A stretch of 64,000 nucleotides of DNA from assembly GCF_038594945.1 (NCBI RefSeq), contig NZ_JBCFYD010000001.1, positions 1,178,001 through 1,242,000 of the forward strand, written 5' to 3'. Below, piece by piece: positions 37,434 through 45,458 of the stretch. The notes beneath the pieces were generated by a model. It did no database searches. It was given only the letters and a program-made list of their open reading frames with translations, and was not told the origin of the DNA. The stretch comes from Fodinibius sp. Rm-B-1B1-1 (lineage in GTDB: Bacteria > Bacteroidota > Rhodothermia > Balneolales > Balneolaceae). Both the position numbers and the translations under genes were made by a program. How positions within the stretch are numbered: position 1 is the first letter of the stretch; each line of letters starts with the position of its first letter.

Positions 37434-38396
37434 ATGACTGAAGATATCGAGCTGAAGAATAGCGACCACGATTTTTCTCACAAGCATTTGTTGGGATTGG
37501 CCGATTATTCCAGGGAGGATATTTTATATGTCTTAGAACAGGCCAAATATTTTCGCGAAATTTTAGATCGTCCTGTCCCCAAAGTACCTACGCTTCGCGA
37601 TAAAACGATTGTGAACTTATTTTATGAGGATAGTACGCGCACTCGACTCTCGTTTGAGTTGGCACAAAAAAGAATGGGTGCTGATGTTGTAAACTTTTCC
37701 AAGGGGTCATCCAGTGTTAAGAAAGGAGAATCCCTAAAAGATACCATTCGCAATATCAGTTCTATGAAAATTGATATGGTAGTCACCCGTCACTCGAGTC
37801 CAGGTGTGCCGCACTTTTTAACGCGATGCGTGGATGCAGCCATCATCAATGCCGGCGACGGTGCACATGAACATCCTACCCAAGCGCTGCTCGATATGTT
37901 TACCATGCAGCAGGTATATCCTGATTTAAGCGGTAAGAACATCGCTATTATTGGGGATATTGCGCATAGCCGCGTAGTGCGCTCCAATATTATCGGTTTA
38001 TTGAAGCTGGGGGCCAACGTTACCGTTTGTGGTCCCAAAACAATGATGCCAGCTTATGTTGATGAACTTGGGGTAAATGTATCGTACCATCTTGAAGAAG
38101 TGTTGGATTGGTGTGATATCGCGATGGCGCTACGCATTCAGTTGGAACGCCAAGAAGATGGCACTGAACTTTTTCCCAGTATTCGTGAATACCACCAGCT
38201 TTTTGGGATTACGATGAAGCATCTCGAAAAATATTCCAACTTTACCATTATGCACCCCGGGCCGGTAAATCGTGGCGTAGAAATGGAGAGTGAAGTGGCT
38301 GACAGTGACCGATCTATTATTTTGAGTCAGGTGACAAACGGGGTTGCCGTACGTATGGCCATTCTCTACTTGCTTAGTGGCGGTTCACGCGTTTAG
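37434..38396 (+). CDS. pyrB: Aspartate carbamoyltransferase catalytic subunit
   Basis: 320 aa. Makes carbamoyl-aspartate, step two of pyrimidine synthesis. The carbamoyl-phosphate site STRTRLSFE is at 67-75; later signatures are HPTQALLDMF near 143-152 and the C-terminal HPGPVNRGVEM. The length fits a catalytic chain alone; no pyrI (regulatory chain) follows, so it probably works like Bacillus-type ATCase trimers. It starts immediately after the pyrR stop, with GAGGAGG in the end of pyrR as its ribosome site. Other pyr genes are outside the window. No obvious terminator follows. Confidence 0.95.
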   Translation: MTEDIELKNSDHDFSHKHLLGLADYSREDILYVLEQAKYFREILDRPVPKVPTLRDKTIVNLFYEDSTRTRLSFELAQKRMGADVVNFSKGSSSVKKGESLKDTIRNISSMKIDMVVTRHSSPGVPHFLTRCVDAAIINAGDGAHEHPTQALLDMFTMQQVYPDLSGKNIAIIGDIAHSRVVRSNIIGLLKLGANVTVCGPKTMMPAYVDELGVNVSYHLEEVLDWCDIAMALRIQLERQEDGTELFPSIREYHQLFGITMKHLEKYSNFTIMHPGPVNRGVEMESEVADSDRSIILSQVTNGVAVRMAILYLLSGGSRV

Positions 38397-38476
38397 AATT
38401 TTGTTGTTTGATCTGTAGGTTAGGGCGAAGTATACAGGGTAGGTTTCAGTGAATAGGTTAACAAATCTTTTGAGGT

Positions 38477-39664
38477 ATGGATCAGGAAATTGGTCGATTA
38501 CAGCATTTGTCATCTTTTGCTTTAGATTATGGTGAGTATCATCATGAATTAAAACCTTTCGTAAATCTTGCCAAAGAAATTACAGATTCTCCTGTTTGCG
38601 AGATCAATATTATCGATGCTTTTAACCAGTGGACGATCTCACGAACGGAGGAGAAGCTGAAAGTTATTCCCCGGGAGCAAAGTGTTTGTTTTGATACTAT
38701 TCAGCAGAATGAACCTTATGAGGTTTCTGATCTCCAAGAGAATAGTCGTTATCAGAATCGGGATTATGTTACGGATGAGCCTTATTTTCGTTATTACTGT
38801 GGGGTACAGCTAACCACGGAAGAAGATAGAAGTATTGGTTCTATTTGCGTGCTCGATCAGAAAACAAAAGAAATTAGCGACCGCCAGAAAAGGCAACTGC
38901 AATATCTGGCCGATCTGGTTGTGCAGCATTTGGAAAAAGATCGTACAACGTATGAGGTTAAAAAACAGGTTCATAAATTGAAGGAGCGATTTAAGACCCT
39001 TAATCACGATCTGAGGAGTCCCATAAATGGCATTGTAGGTATTGTGGATTTGTTAATGAGCGATGATGATACTGTGGAAGTGGACACCGAAGACCTGCTG
39101 ACAATTAAAGATTGCGCTAAAGCTATGGTGGATGAAATTGATGGGGTAATGATACATGATGACCAGGCTTTAACAAATGGTGTTGACAGTATCATGTTGA
39201 ATAAGGTTTTTTCAAAAGTGGAAAACCTGAGCCTGCCTCAAGCGAAGAATAAAGAAATAGATTTTAAGATAGATTATGGTCAAGATTCCAATCAGCCTAT
39301 TTCGGTATATGCTTCCAGGCTGTTAGTGCAAATTTTAAGCAATTTGGTAGCAAATGCTATCAAGTTTACTGGCAGTGGTGGGGAGGTAACAGTAGCGAAC
39401 GAGATCTACGAAGAAGATGACCAACAGTATTCAGAGATTAAGGTGAAAGATAACGGTACCGGAATGCCGGCAGAGGAAGTGGAAAAGTTTAATTCGGGCA
39501 AAAAAGTGACCGGTTCTGTGGGTACAGAGGGCGAAGCCAGTTTTGGGATTGGGCTGCAGCATGTACGCAATTTGGTGTCGGAGTTAAAAGGCCAGATAAC
39601 TGTAGCAAGTAAAGAGGGCAAGGGATCAACGTTTACAGTAACAGTTGCTTTGGCTAATCTCTGA
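38477..39664 (+). CDS. Soluble GAF-domain histidine kinase
   Basis: 395 aa without membrane segments. The GAF domain covers about residues 22-155 (PVCEINIIDAFNQWT, IPREQSVCFDTI, GVQLTTEEDRSIGSICVLD). The phosphoacceptor is His177 in NHDLRSPINGIVG. The HATPase domain spans about 265-392 with N-box LVANAIKFT, G1 DNGTGMP and G2 GIGLQHVRNLV. A ribosome site (TTGAGG) precedes the start. GAF domains often bind small ligands or chromophores; no chromophore Cys is evident. No response regulator gene is adjacent on this strand, so the partner may be elsewhere; the receiver at 42291-42758 is the nearest candidate. Confidence 0.9.
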   Translation: MDQEIGRLQHLSSFALDYGEYHHELKPFVNLAKEITDSPVCEINIIDAFNQWTISRTEEKLKVIPREQSVCFDTIQQNEPYEVSDLQENSRYQNRDYVTDEPYFRYYCGVQLTTEEDRSIGSICVLDQKTKEISDRQKRQLQYLADLVVQHLEKDRTTYEVKKQVHKLKERFKTLNHDLRSPINGIVGIVDLLMSDDDTVEVDTEDLLTIKDCAKAMVDEIDGVMIHDDQALTNGVDSIMLNKVFSKVENLSLPQAKNKEIDFKIDYGQDSNQPISVYASRLLVQILSNLVANAIKFTGSGGEVTVANEIYEEDDQQYSEIKVKDNGTGMPAEEVEKFNSGKKVTGSVGTEGEASFGIGLQHVRNLVSELKGQITVASKEGKGSTFTVTVALANL

Positions 39665-39679
39665 CAGTATAAAAAAGCC

Positions 39680-41092
39680 TTATTGTTCGAATCCTTTTCG
39701 GATCATTTCCCCCCATTCTTTTTTGCCCTTTAAAAAGTCGAAAAGCCCTTTTGTTTGCCACCAAGAGTGGATTTGGCGATAGCCGAGGTTCTCTATAAAC
39801 GAGTAGAAGCCCAGTATAATAACATCTTTAAAGCTACTGTACGTCTTGAACGTTATTTCTTCGGCCAGTACTGCTATCATGGATACAATCATGCCATAGA
39901 TAATGGACAAGGCAAAGAACAGGAGAATAAAGTTGAGGTTGAAAAGAGCGGGCAGAGAAAGGGCAACAATCAGGTAGATATAGCTCAAGATATTTATAAT
40001 AGGGCCCAATAGTTCAAAAATGAGGAAAAAAGGCATCACAAACATACCAATACGTTTATAAGTGGGATTGAAAAGCATATATGCATGCTTCAAAAGTGAA
40101 TCAGCCAGACCGCGATGCCAGCGGTTACGTTGGTTACGCAAACTTTGATAGTCCGTGGGTACTTCGGTCCAGCAAATAGGTTCGGGTAAAAATCGGATCT
40201 GGTAGTCTTCCTTATTGCGCAGATGGTAGCTGTGCAGGCGAATAATAAGTTCAATATCTTCGCCCACCGTATCAGTAAGATATCCCCCCACTTTTAAAAC
40301 GGCGCGACGGTCAAAAATGCCAAAGGCCCCCGATACAATAAGTAGACTTTTAAAATAATCCCAGCCCACTCGGCCGAAGAGAAAGGCGCGGATATATTCT
40401 ACTGATTGCAGTAGAGCCCAAAAGTTCTTCGGGGTATGAATTTCTTTGATTTCTCGATTTTTGAGTTTGCAACCGTTTATAACCCGAACTACTCCTCCGG
40501 CAGCTACCGTATTTTTATGCTCTACAAATGTTTGGATAAGTTTTTTTAACACATTTTGTTCAAGAATAGAATCTGCATCAATAGAGCAAATTAGGTCGGT
40601 TTCTGCAATGTTGATGCCTGCATTTAGAGCATCGGCTTTGCCTCCATTTTCTTTGTCTACCACCGTAAGGGTTGGGATATCCTCTGAGCGGTAGATCGTA
40701 CGTATCTGTTGATGATCAATTTGCTCTTCATAATAAATATCGGTTTCAACAAGACTAAAATGGTCAATAAGTCGCTGTAAGGTATCATCTGGGCTTCCAT
40801 CGTTGATCACAATGATTTCATAAGCGGGGTACTCGAGCTTCAACAGCGATTCTACCGACTCAATAATATTGTCGGCCTCATTGTAGGCCGGTACTAAAAT
40901 GCTTATTGATTTGAAAAGGTCGGTCTTAAAAAGAGCATCAGGCTGAACAACACTACTATGTAAAAACTGTTTTCGAACGTAAAGAAGAGCACCGATTACC
41001 AATGCCAGGTAAACGGTGTTGACCGTAAAAAAATATGCGAGAATAAATTGTTCAATGGTATTAAACAGCGTCCAATTTTCAAGCATGGGCAT
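39680..41092 (-). CDS. Processive GT2 family membrane glycosyltransferase
   Basis: 470 aa from ATG 41092 (41086 is also possible); both overlap the end of the upstream gene, implying coupled translation. One N-terminal membrane helix (about 14-39) is followed by a GT-A domain: VPAYNEADNI, INDGSPDD, the metal motif DAD near 172-174, the catalytic-base ED near 278-279 and the processive-enzyme signature QRNRW (QxxRW) near 321-325. Three or so helices follow (about 344-414). This is the design of polysaccharide synthases such as PgaC, BcsA-like enzymes and E. coli YaiP. It should polymerise a UDP-sugar at the inner membrane and may extrude the chain. It is last in an operon with a response regulator and a HEAT protein. 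Confidence 0.92.
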   Translation of the reverse strand: MPMLENWTLFNTIEQFILAYFFTVNTVYLALVIGALLYVRKQFLHSSVVQPDALFKTDLFKSISILVPAYNEADNIIESVESLLKLEYPAYEIIVINDGSPDDTLQRLIDHFSLVETDIYYEEQIDHQQIRTIYRSEDIPTLTVVDKENGGKADALNAGINIAETDLICSIDADSILEQNVLKKLIQTFVEHKNTVAAGGVVRVINGCKLKNREIKEIHTPKNFWALLQSVEYIRAFLFGRVGWDYFKSLLIVSGAFGIFDRRAVLKVGGYLTDTVGEDIELIIRLHSYHLRNKEDYQIRFLPEPICWTEVPTDYQSLRNQRNRWHRGLADSLLKHAYMLFNPTYKRIGMFVMPFFLIFELLGPIINILSYIYLIVALSLPALFNLNFILLFFALSIIYGMIVSMIAVLAEEITFKTYSSFKDVIILGFYSFIENLGYRQIHSWWQTKGLFDFLKGKKEWGEMIRKGFEQ

Positions 41093-42275
41093 TCTGTTGA
41101 CGGTTATTGAGAGCAATTTTAACACCCGAAGTTATTTCTAAAATAGAATCTAAATAGGCATTTATTTGCCCATTTACCTGCTTTTGAGCCCGCATATTTT
41201 TTACTGTTTGTAAGGTTTTGTGAATGAAATCAGTGAAAAGCCTCAGTTTTAGCTCATTTCCCATTATAAATTCGTTTATAATAGTTTTTCGGATGGAAAA
41301 GGGGGCATCCAGAAGAGTATCCAATAAAAATGAAAGATTTTCAGATGTTCCGAATGTACTAAGTGTTTTAACGCCAGCCAGTCGTATGGATACATCATTT
41401 CCTTGCTTAGTATAATCTCGGATGATAGATGCCGAATCGGTATGGTGGAGTTCACCCAGTGCGGTAATAAGTGCTCGGACAAGCAATACGTTCTTGGTAC
41501 TGTAGTTAATACGCTTGAGGTATTGATGCAAGAACTCGCTGCATCCATGAAATTGTTGGAATCCCATGTATCGAACGATAATACTTTTAGTATGAGGATC
41601 AAGATCTGTCTGTAATAATTCTTCAAAAGCCTTGCGTAATTGGGGACGGTCTTCAATCTTACCGGTGTCGAAGCTGTGAAGCAGTTCCGAAATCATTAAA
41701 TCGGAGACATCATTTCTTCTGAAAAATCGAAGCAGGGCTTTTCGACGGTTCGGCCACCCCTCGGCTGAAAGTAGTGCTTTGGTAGCTGCAAAAGCTAATT
41801 TGAGATTGTACGATTGACTTAATGATACAAGCTTGGCTTGTACGTGATTGCTTTGACTGCCAATATGTTGAAAGTAAAGACAAGCATATATTTTTGAGTT
41901 TGTGGTGAACTCAAACAACTTTTGTTTGTAAAATTCAACGAATAAGGGATGCTCAATTAGATTGTTGAGTCGTTCTCGTTCAATGCCATCCAATAAGTTA
42001 TCCAATTCTTTAAGGAGTTGGATAAAGAAGGAATAGTCCTTAGATCGTTGAGTGATTTTTTTTATGATTTTATCGGCAGAAAGCTGTGGGGTAGAAGACT
42101 CGGCATAATCTAAAAGCAGTGAAAAGAAATAGTCTCGAAACTTTTGTTCATACTGGTCCCAATACTGCATTTTTTTGCGGGTCCAATAGGTATAGCCCAG
42201 CAAAAAGGTAAATAATACAAAAAGGGTAACGATCAGGCCTATTAGGGTATGTATAGCAATGTCAAAGTCAAGCAT
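41079..42275 (-). CDS. Membrane-anchored HEAT-repeat protein
   Basis: 398 aa. A single N-terminal membrane helix (about 10-30, IGLIVTLFVLFTFLLGYTYW) is followed by a cytoplasmic alpha-helical part of roughly 365 residues. HEAT-like pairs are visible in the second half, such as TKSIIVRYMGFQQFHGCSEFLH, KNVLLVRALITALGELHH and SIRLAGVKTLSTFGTSE. No catalytic motif. It lies between a response regulator (15-base gap) and the glycosyltransferase (overlap). HEAT superhelices bind partner proteins, so I infer it couples the receiver to the synthase at the membrane. I cannot name a characterised homologue. Confidence 0.75.
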   Translation of the reverse strand: MLDFDIAIHTLIGLIVTLFVLFTFLLGYTYWTRKKMQYWDQYEQKFRDYFFSLLLDYAESSTPQLSADKIIKKITQRSKDYSFFIQLLKELDNLLDGIERERLNNLIEHPLFVEFYKQKLFEFTTNSKIYACLYFQHIGSQSNHVQAKLVSLSQSYNLKLAFAATKALLSAEGWPNRRKALLRFFRRNDVSDLMISELLHSFDTGKIEDRPQLRKAFEELLQTDLDPHTKSIIVRYMGFQQFHGCSEFLHQYLKRINYSTKNVLLVRALITALGELHHTDSASIIRDYTKQGNDVSIRLAGVKTLSTFGTSENLSFLLDTLLDAPFSIRKTIINEFIMGNELKLRLFTDFIHKTLQTVKNMRAQKQVNGQINAYLDSILEITSGVKIALNNRQQNAHA

Positions 42276-42290
42276 GCTATAATATATAGG

Positions 42291-42758
42291 CTACGCAGCC
42301 TGTGTCAACAGTTTGCGAATACGGGCCGTAAATTCTTTCGGTTGAAATGGTTTGGTAATATATTCATCAGCGGTGAGATCAAAGCCGCGTTCAATATCTT
42401 CTGATCGTGATTTGGCAGAGACCAAAACTACTTTGGTATTTTCGAAGCAAGAATTTTCTCTGATCTTTTTAAGGATTTCAAATCCATTCATGCCCGGTAG
42501 CATCAAATCCAGAATGATAAGTTTGGGTATATTTTTTTCTGCATATTCTAAGGCCTCTATTCCATTGCTTTTGCTCACGATATCATAGTCAAATTCTTTA
42601 GCAATGAGCCGGTTGATCAATTTTCGGCTGAGATCGTCGTCATCAACAACTAATATTTCGTTTTTTGTTACTGATGATTTTTCAGATCCACTAAACCCAT
42701 TATGTGCTGAATTCTTTTTGATACCTGCTAACTTGTGGAACGAACTTATTTTCTTCAT
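42291..42758 (-). CDS. Single-domain response regulator (receiver only)
   Basis: 155 aa: a 33-residue N-terminal extension rich in Ser, Lys and Gly, then a receiver domain with acidic pair Asp39/Asp40, phosphoacceptor Asp84 (LIILDLMLPG), Ser114 and Lys136 (YITKPFQP). There is no output domain, so it must act through protein contact. It is first in the operon with the HEAT protein and the processive glycosyltransferase, suggesting phosphorylation-dependent control of polymer synthesis (inference). No kinase gene is in the operon. The GAF kinase at 38477 lies about 2.6 kb away and is a possible partner. Confidence 0.9.
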   Translation of the reverse strand: MKKISSFHKLAGIKKNSAHNGFSGSEKSSVTKNEILVVDDDDLSRKLINRLIAKEFDYDIVSKSNGIEALEYAEKNIPKLIILDLMLPGMNGFEILKKIRENSCFENTKVVLVSAKSRSEDIERGFDLTADEYITKPFQPKEFTARIRKLLTQAA

Positions 42759-42819
42759 AACTGCCTATGTTTTGCCGTTGTTATTTTATTTGGGCAGTAA
42801 CCTTAGTAATCCCTTTTGC

Positions 42820-42860
42820 CAATGTAATGTTTTTTGTTAGAAAATCTTAATGTTACATTG
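42820..42860. promoter_or_regulatory. CAATGTAA/TTACATTG inverted repeat in the divergent envelope-cluster promoter
   Basis: Exact 8-base arms (42820-42827 and 42853-42860) are 25 bases apart, in the 196-base region between the response regulator (start 42758) and the LtaS-like gene (start 42955). The position allows one regulator to control both divergent units. A weaker TGTGT/ACACA pair lies just beyond it. Confidence 0.35.
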
Positions 42861-42954
42861 AAGTCCTAATATTTTGTGTCGTAATAATCTAACACATTAA
42901 TTTATTTATGGTTTTTGTAGATGTAAATATATGTGAATCAATGCAGTAGCGGAT

Positions 42955-45414
42955 ATGTGTGGAAGTAATAACAAAATAGTTGATATCAGTACCTTTGTTA
43001 GATTATTAATAGGATTATGGGCAACAGTAGCAATTTCTCGTGTCTATGAAGCCTTGGTAGGGATATGGTATTACGGGATTGAGTTTGTATCGGCGGGATA
43101 TGTTAGTTCTGCCTTGGTTCATGATTTCCAGTTGACCGTGTTTTTAGCCATGGTTTTGGGAGCTCTATTTGTTGCCCTCAGTTTTACCGCTGGAAAAATA
43201 TCGTATAATATTATTGCTTACCTTGCCGCCCTTATCATTCTCATTAACTTTTTGTTGATAACCTATTTTGGTGCAACGCAGATCCCTTTGGGAGCTGAAT
43301 TTTGGGCGTATTCTGTTAGTGAAATGACCAATACCGTTCTTGCCGCAGAAAGAGTGTCGTTGGTGGGGTGGCTCTTCTATCCGGTGGTGTATGTGATATG
43401 CTATTGGATTATAAAAAAGTTACTGGTGGTCGAGCTATTCCCACCCCAAAAGAAAAATCGCCCTTTAATTTTTGGAGCGATTGTGCTGTTGGCTTTTGGG
43501 GGTTCCTTTTTTGTTTCTGTTGATGAAGAAGCTACACCAGCTCAAAATGATAAGCAGACGAACAAGCTGGTATTTTTTGTAACAAAAAGTATTGCTTCTG
43601 TTGATTGGTTAGAAGGGCAGCAATTCGCTGGTGATGTAGGTGAATACCCACTATTACGCGATGCCAATTATGAGGATGATACACTCGGCCCATTTTTCGA
43701 AGAGTTTGATCGATCCCCAAATGTGGTGTTTCTGCTGGTGGAAAGCCTGGGAGGAGAATTTGTAGGGCCGTCGGGACAGTGGACAGGCTTTGCGCCTTAT
43801 CTGGATTCCTTGTCCCAACAATCATTGTATTGGGAAAATGGGTTGAGCCTGTCGGGACGTACGTTCGGTATGGTGCCATCCCTATTGGGATCGTTACCTT
43901 TCGGCAATCATGGTTTTATGGAGCTTGGCCCCAACTACCCCGGCCACCAATCTATTATCAGTATTCTCAATCAGAGAGGATATTACACCGCATTTTATAG
44001 CGGTTATGATACATATTTTGATGGTCTCGATTTTTTCCTTGATTACCAGCAGACTGATTTTGTGTTAAATAAAGAGAAATTGCGAGAGCTGTTACCCGAA
44101 GCGGCCCGTACATCGAACTATTGGGGCGTTGATGACAAGACGATGTTGGATTTCTCTGCAAGCTTGTTAGATACGGCGCAAGCATTTCCCCGGCTGGAAA
44201 TTTATCACACTCTGCAAAGCCATTCGCCATTTAATGTGCCGAATTCCCAAAAGTACGAGCAGGAGTTTCACAAAAGGATCAATGAGCTTGATCTGTCAGC
44301 TGAACGTAGAAACGCTTTCCAACGGTATCGGGCCGAGTTAACGACGCTTCTTTTTGCTGATCAGGCAGTTGAGGAATTTATGAAGTCGTATCGGAGACAC
44401 TCCGAATTTGAAAATACCATATTTGTCATAACGGGCGACCATTGGCTTATTCCGGTACCTCAAACATCGGCTATTTCTCGATATCATGTGCCTATAATGA
44501 TCTATTCGCCAAAATTGAAAGAGGCCGCGCATTTTAAGTCGGTAAATACCCATGCCGAAGTAATGCCGTCGTTATTGGCACTGCTTGATCAGAACACAGC
44601 AATGCAGATGCCTGGGTCGGTTCACTGGATGGGTGGGATGATGGATACGGCTCGTCATTTCAGAAGTACACAGTCGGCCCCCCTCATGCGAAATAAAAAC
44701 CAGATTTCTGATTACTTGTATAAAGATCATTATTTGTATGGGGATGAACTCTTCAAGCTTAGTGATGGCCTCAGGCTTATTCCACAAGATAGTTCTTCTG
44801 CAAAAAATCAGTTGCAGAAAAAGCTGAATGAGTTTAAATCGATTAATAAATATGTGGTAGAGCAAAATCGTTTGTACAGGGACAATTCTGATGCCAAAAG
44901 TAGTCCTTATGCTTTTATATCAGATTACGATACGCTATTTACCCGCCTTGATTCGGCCGGGCTATCAATTGATGAGCAATTTCAAGAAGCCCGCCAAGCT
45001 GCCTTTAATGGTAACTATGAGGTGGCAGAAGTTATTTCTAAACGAATTTTATTGCAGGCTCCCGATTATCATGATGTGAGGATTTTATTAGGTAGAGTAA
45101 ATGCATGGCAGGGAAATTATGATGAGGCCGCAGGTTATTTTGAGGAAGTCTTGCAACGAGACCCAAGCTATGCCGATATCTATAACGCTTACTTTGATAA
45201 TGAATTTTGGCAGGGGGATCACCAAAAAGCACTGGATGTAATAAACAGGGGATTGGAGTATCATCCCAAGGATGAACAGCTGTTAGAACGCAAGATAAAA
45301 ATACTTTACGCGATGCAGCGTAAAGATCAGGCCCAACAGTTATTTGATGATCTGCGACAGGCTAATCCAGATTACAAAGGGCTGCAGGAATTAAAAAAGT
45401 ATATTGCAGAATAA
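42955..45414 (+). CDS. LtaS-type alkaline-phosphatase-superfamily transferase with C-terminal TPR block
   Basis: 819 aa. Five N-terminal membrane helices (about 10-190) are followed by a periplasmic sulfatase/alkaline-phosphatase-like domain (about 255-620). The LtaS catalytic set is kept: Glu263 (LLVESLGGE), nucleophile Thr303 (LSGRTFGM), Asp495 and His496 (ITGDHW); His in SRYHVPI is also typical. Such enzymes move phosphoglycerol or phosphoethanolamine from a lipid onto glycans, teichoic acid or lipids. Residues about 660-819 form a TPR block similar to that of the next gene (45459). It is divergent from the glycosyltransferase operon. LtaS itself makes lipoteichoic acid in Gram-positives; here modification of a periplasmic glycan is more likely (inference). 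Confidence 0.88.
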   Translation: MCGSNNKIVDISTFVRLLIGLWATVAISRVYEALVGIWYYGIEFVSAGYVSSALVHDFQLTVFLAMVLGALFVALSFTAGKISYNIIAYLAALIILINFLLITYFGATQIPLGAEFWAYSVSEMTNTVLAAERVSLVGWLFYPVVYVICYWIIKKLLVVELFPPQKKNRPLIFGAIVLLAFGGSFFVSVDEEATPAQNDKQTNKLVFFVTKSIASVDWLEGQQFAGDVGEYPLLRDANYEDDTLGPFFEEFDRSPNVVFLLVESLGGEFVGPSGQWTGFAPYLDSLSQQSLYWENGLSLSGRTFGMVPSLLGSLPFGNHGFMELGPNYPGHQSIISILNQRGYYTAFYSGYDTYFDGLDFFLDYQQTDFVLNKEKLRELLPEAARTSNYWGVDDKTMLDFSASLLDTAQAFPRLEIYHTLQSHSPFNVPNSQKYEQEFHKRINELDLSAERRNAFQRYRAELTTLLFADQAVEEFMKSYRRHSEFENTIFVITGDHWLIPVPQTSAISRYHVPIMIYSPKLKEAAHFKSVNTHAEVMPSLLALLDQNTAMQMPGSVHWMGGMMDTARHFRSTQSAPLMRNKNQISDYLYKDHYLYGDELFKLSDGLRLIPQDSSSAKNQLQKKLNEFKSINKYVVEQNRLYRDNSDAKSSPYAFISDYDTLFTRLDSAGLSIDEQFQEARQAAFNGNYEVAEVISKRILLQAPDYHDVRILLGRVNAWQGNYDEAAGYFEEVLQRDPSYADIYNAYFDNEFWQGDHQKALDVINRGLEYHPKDEQLLERKIKILYAMQRKDQAQQLFDDLRQANPDYKGLQELKKYIAE

Positions 45415-45458
45415 TTGATATGTTTTGTTTACCGTTGCTTACTACAGATGTTAAAGAC

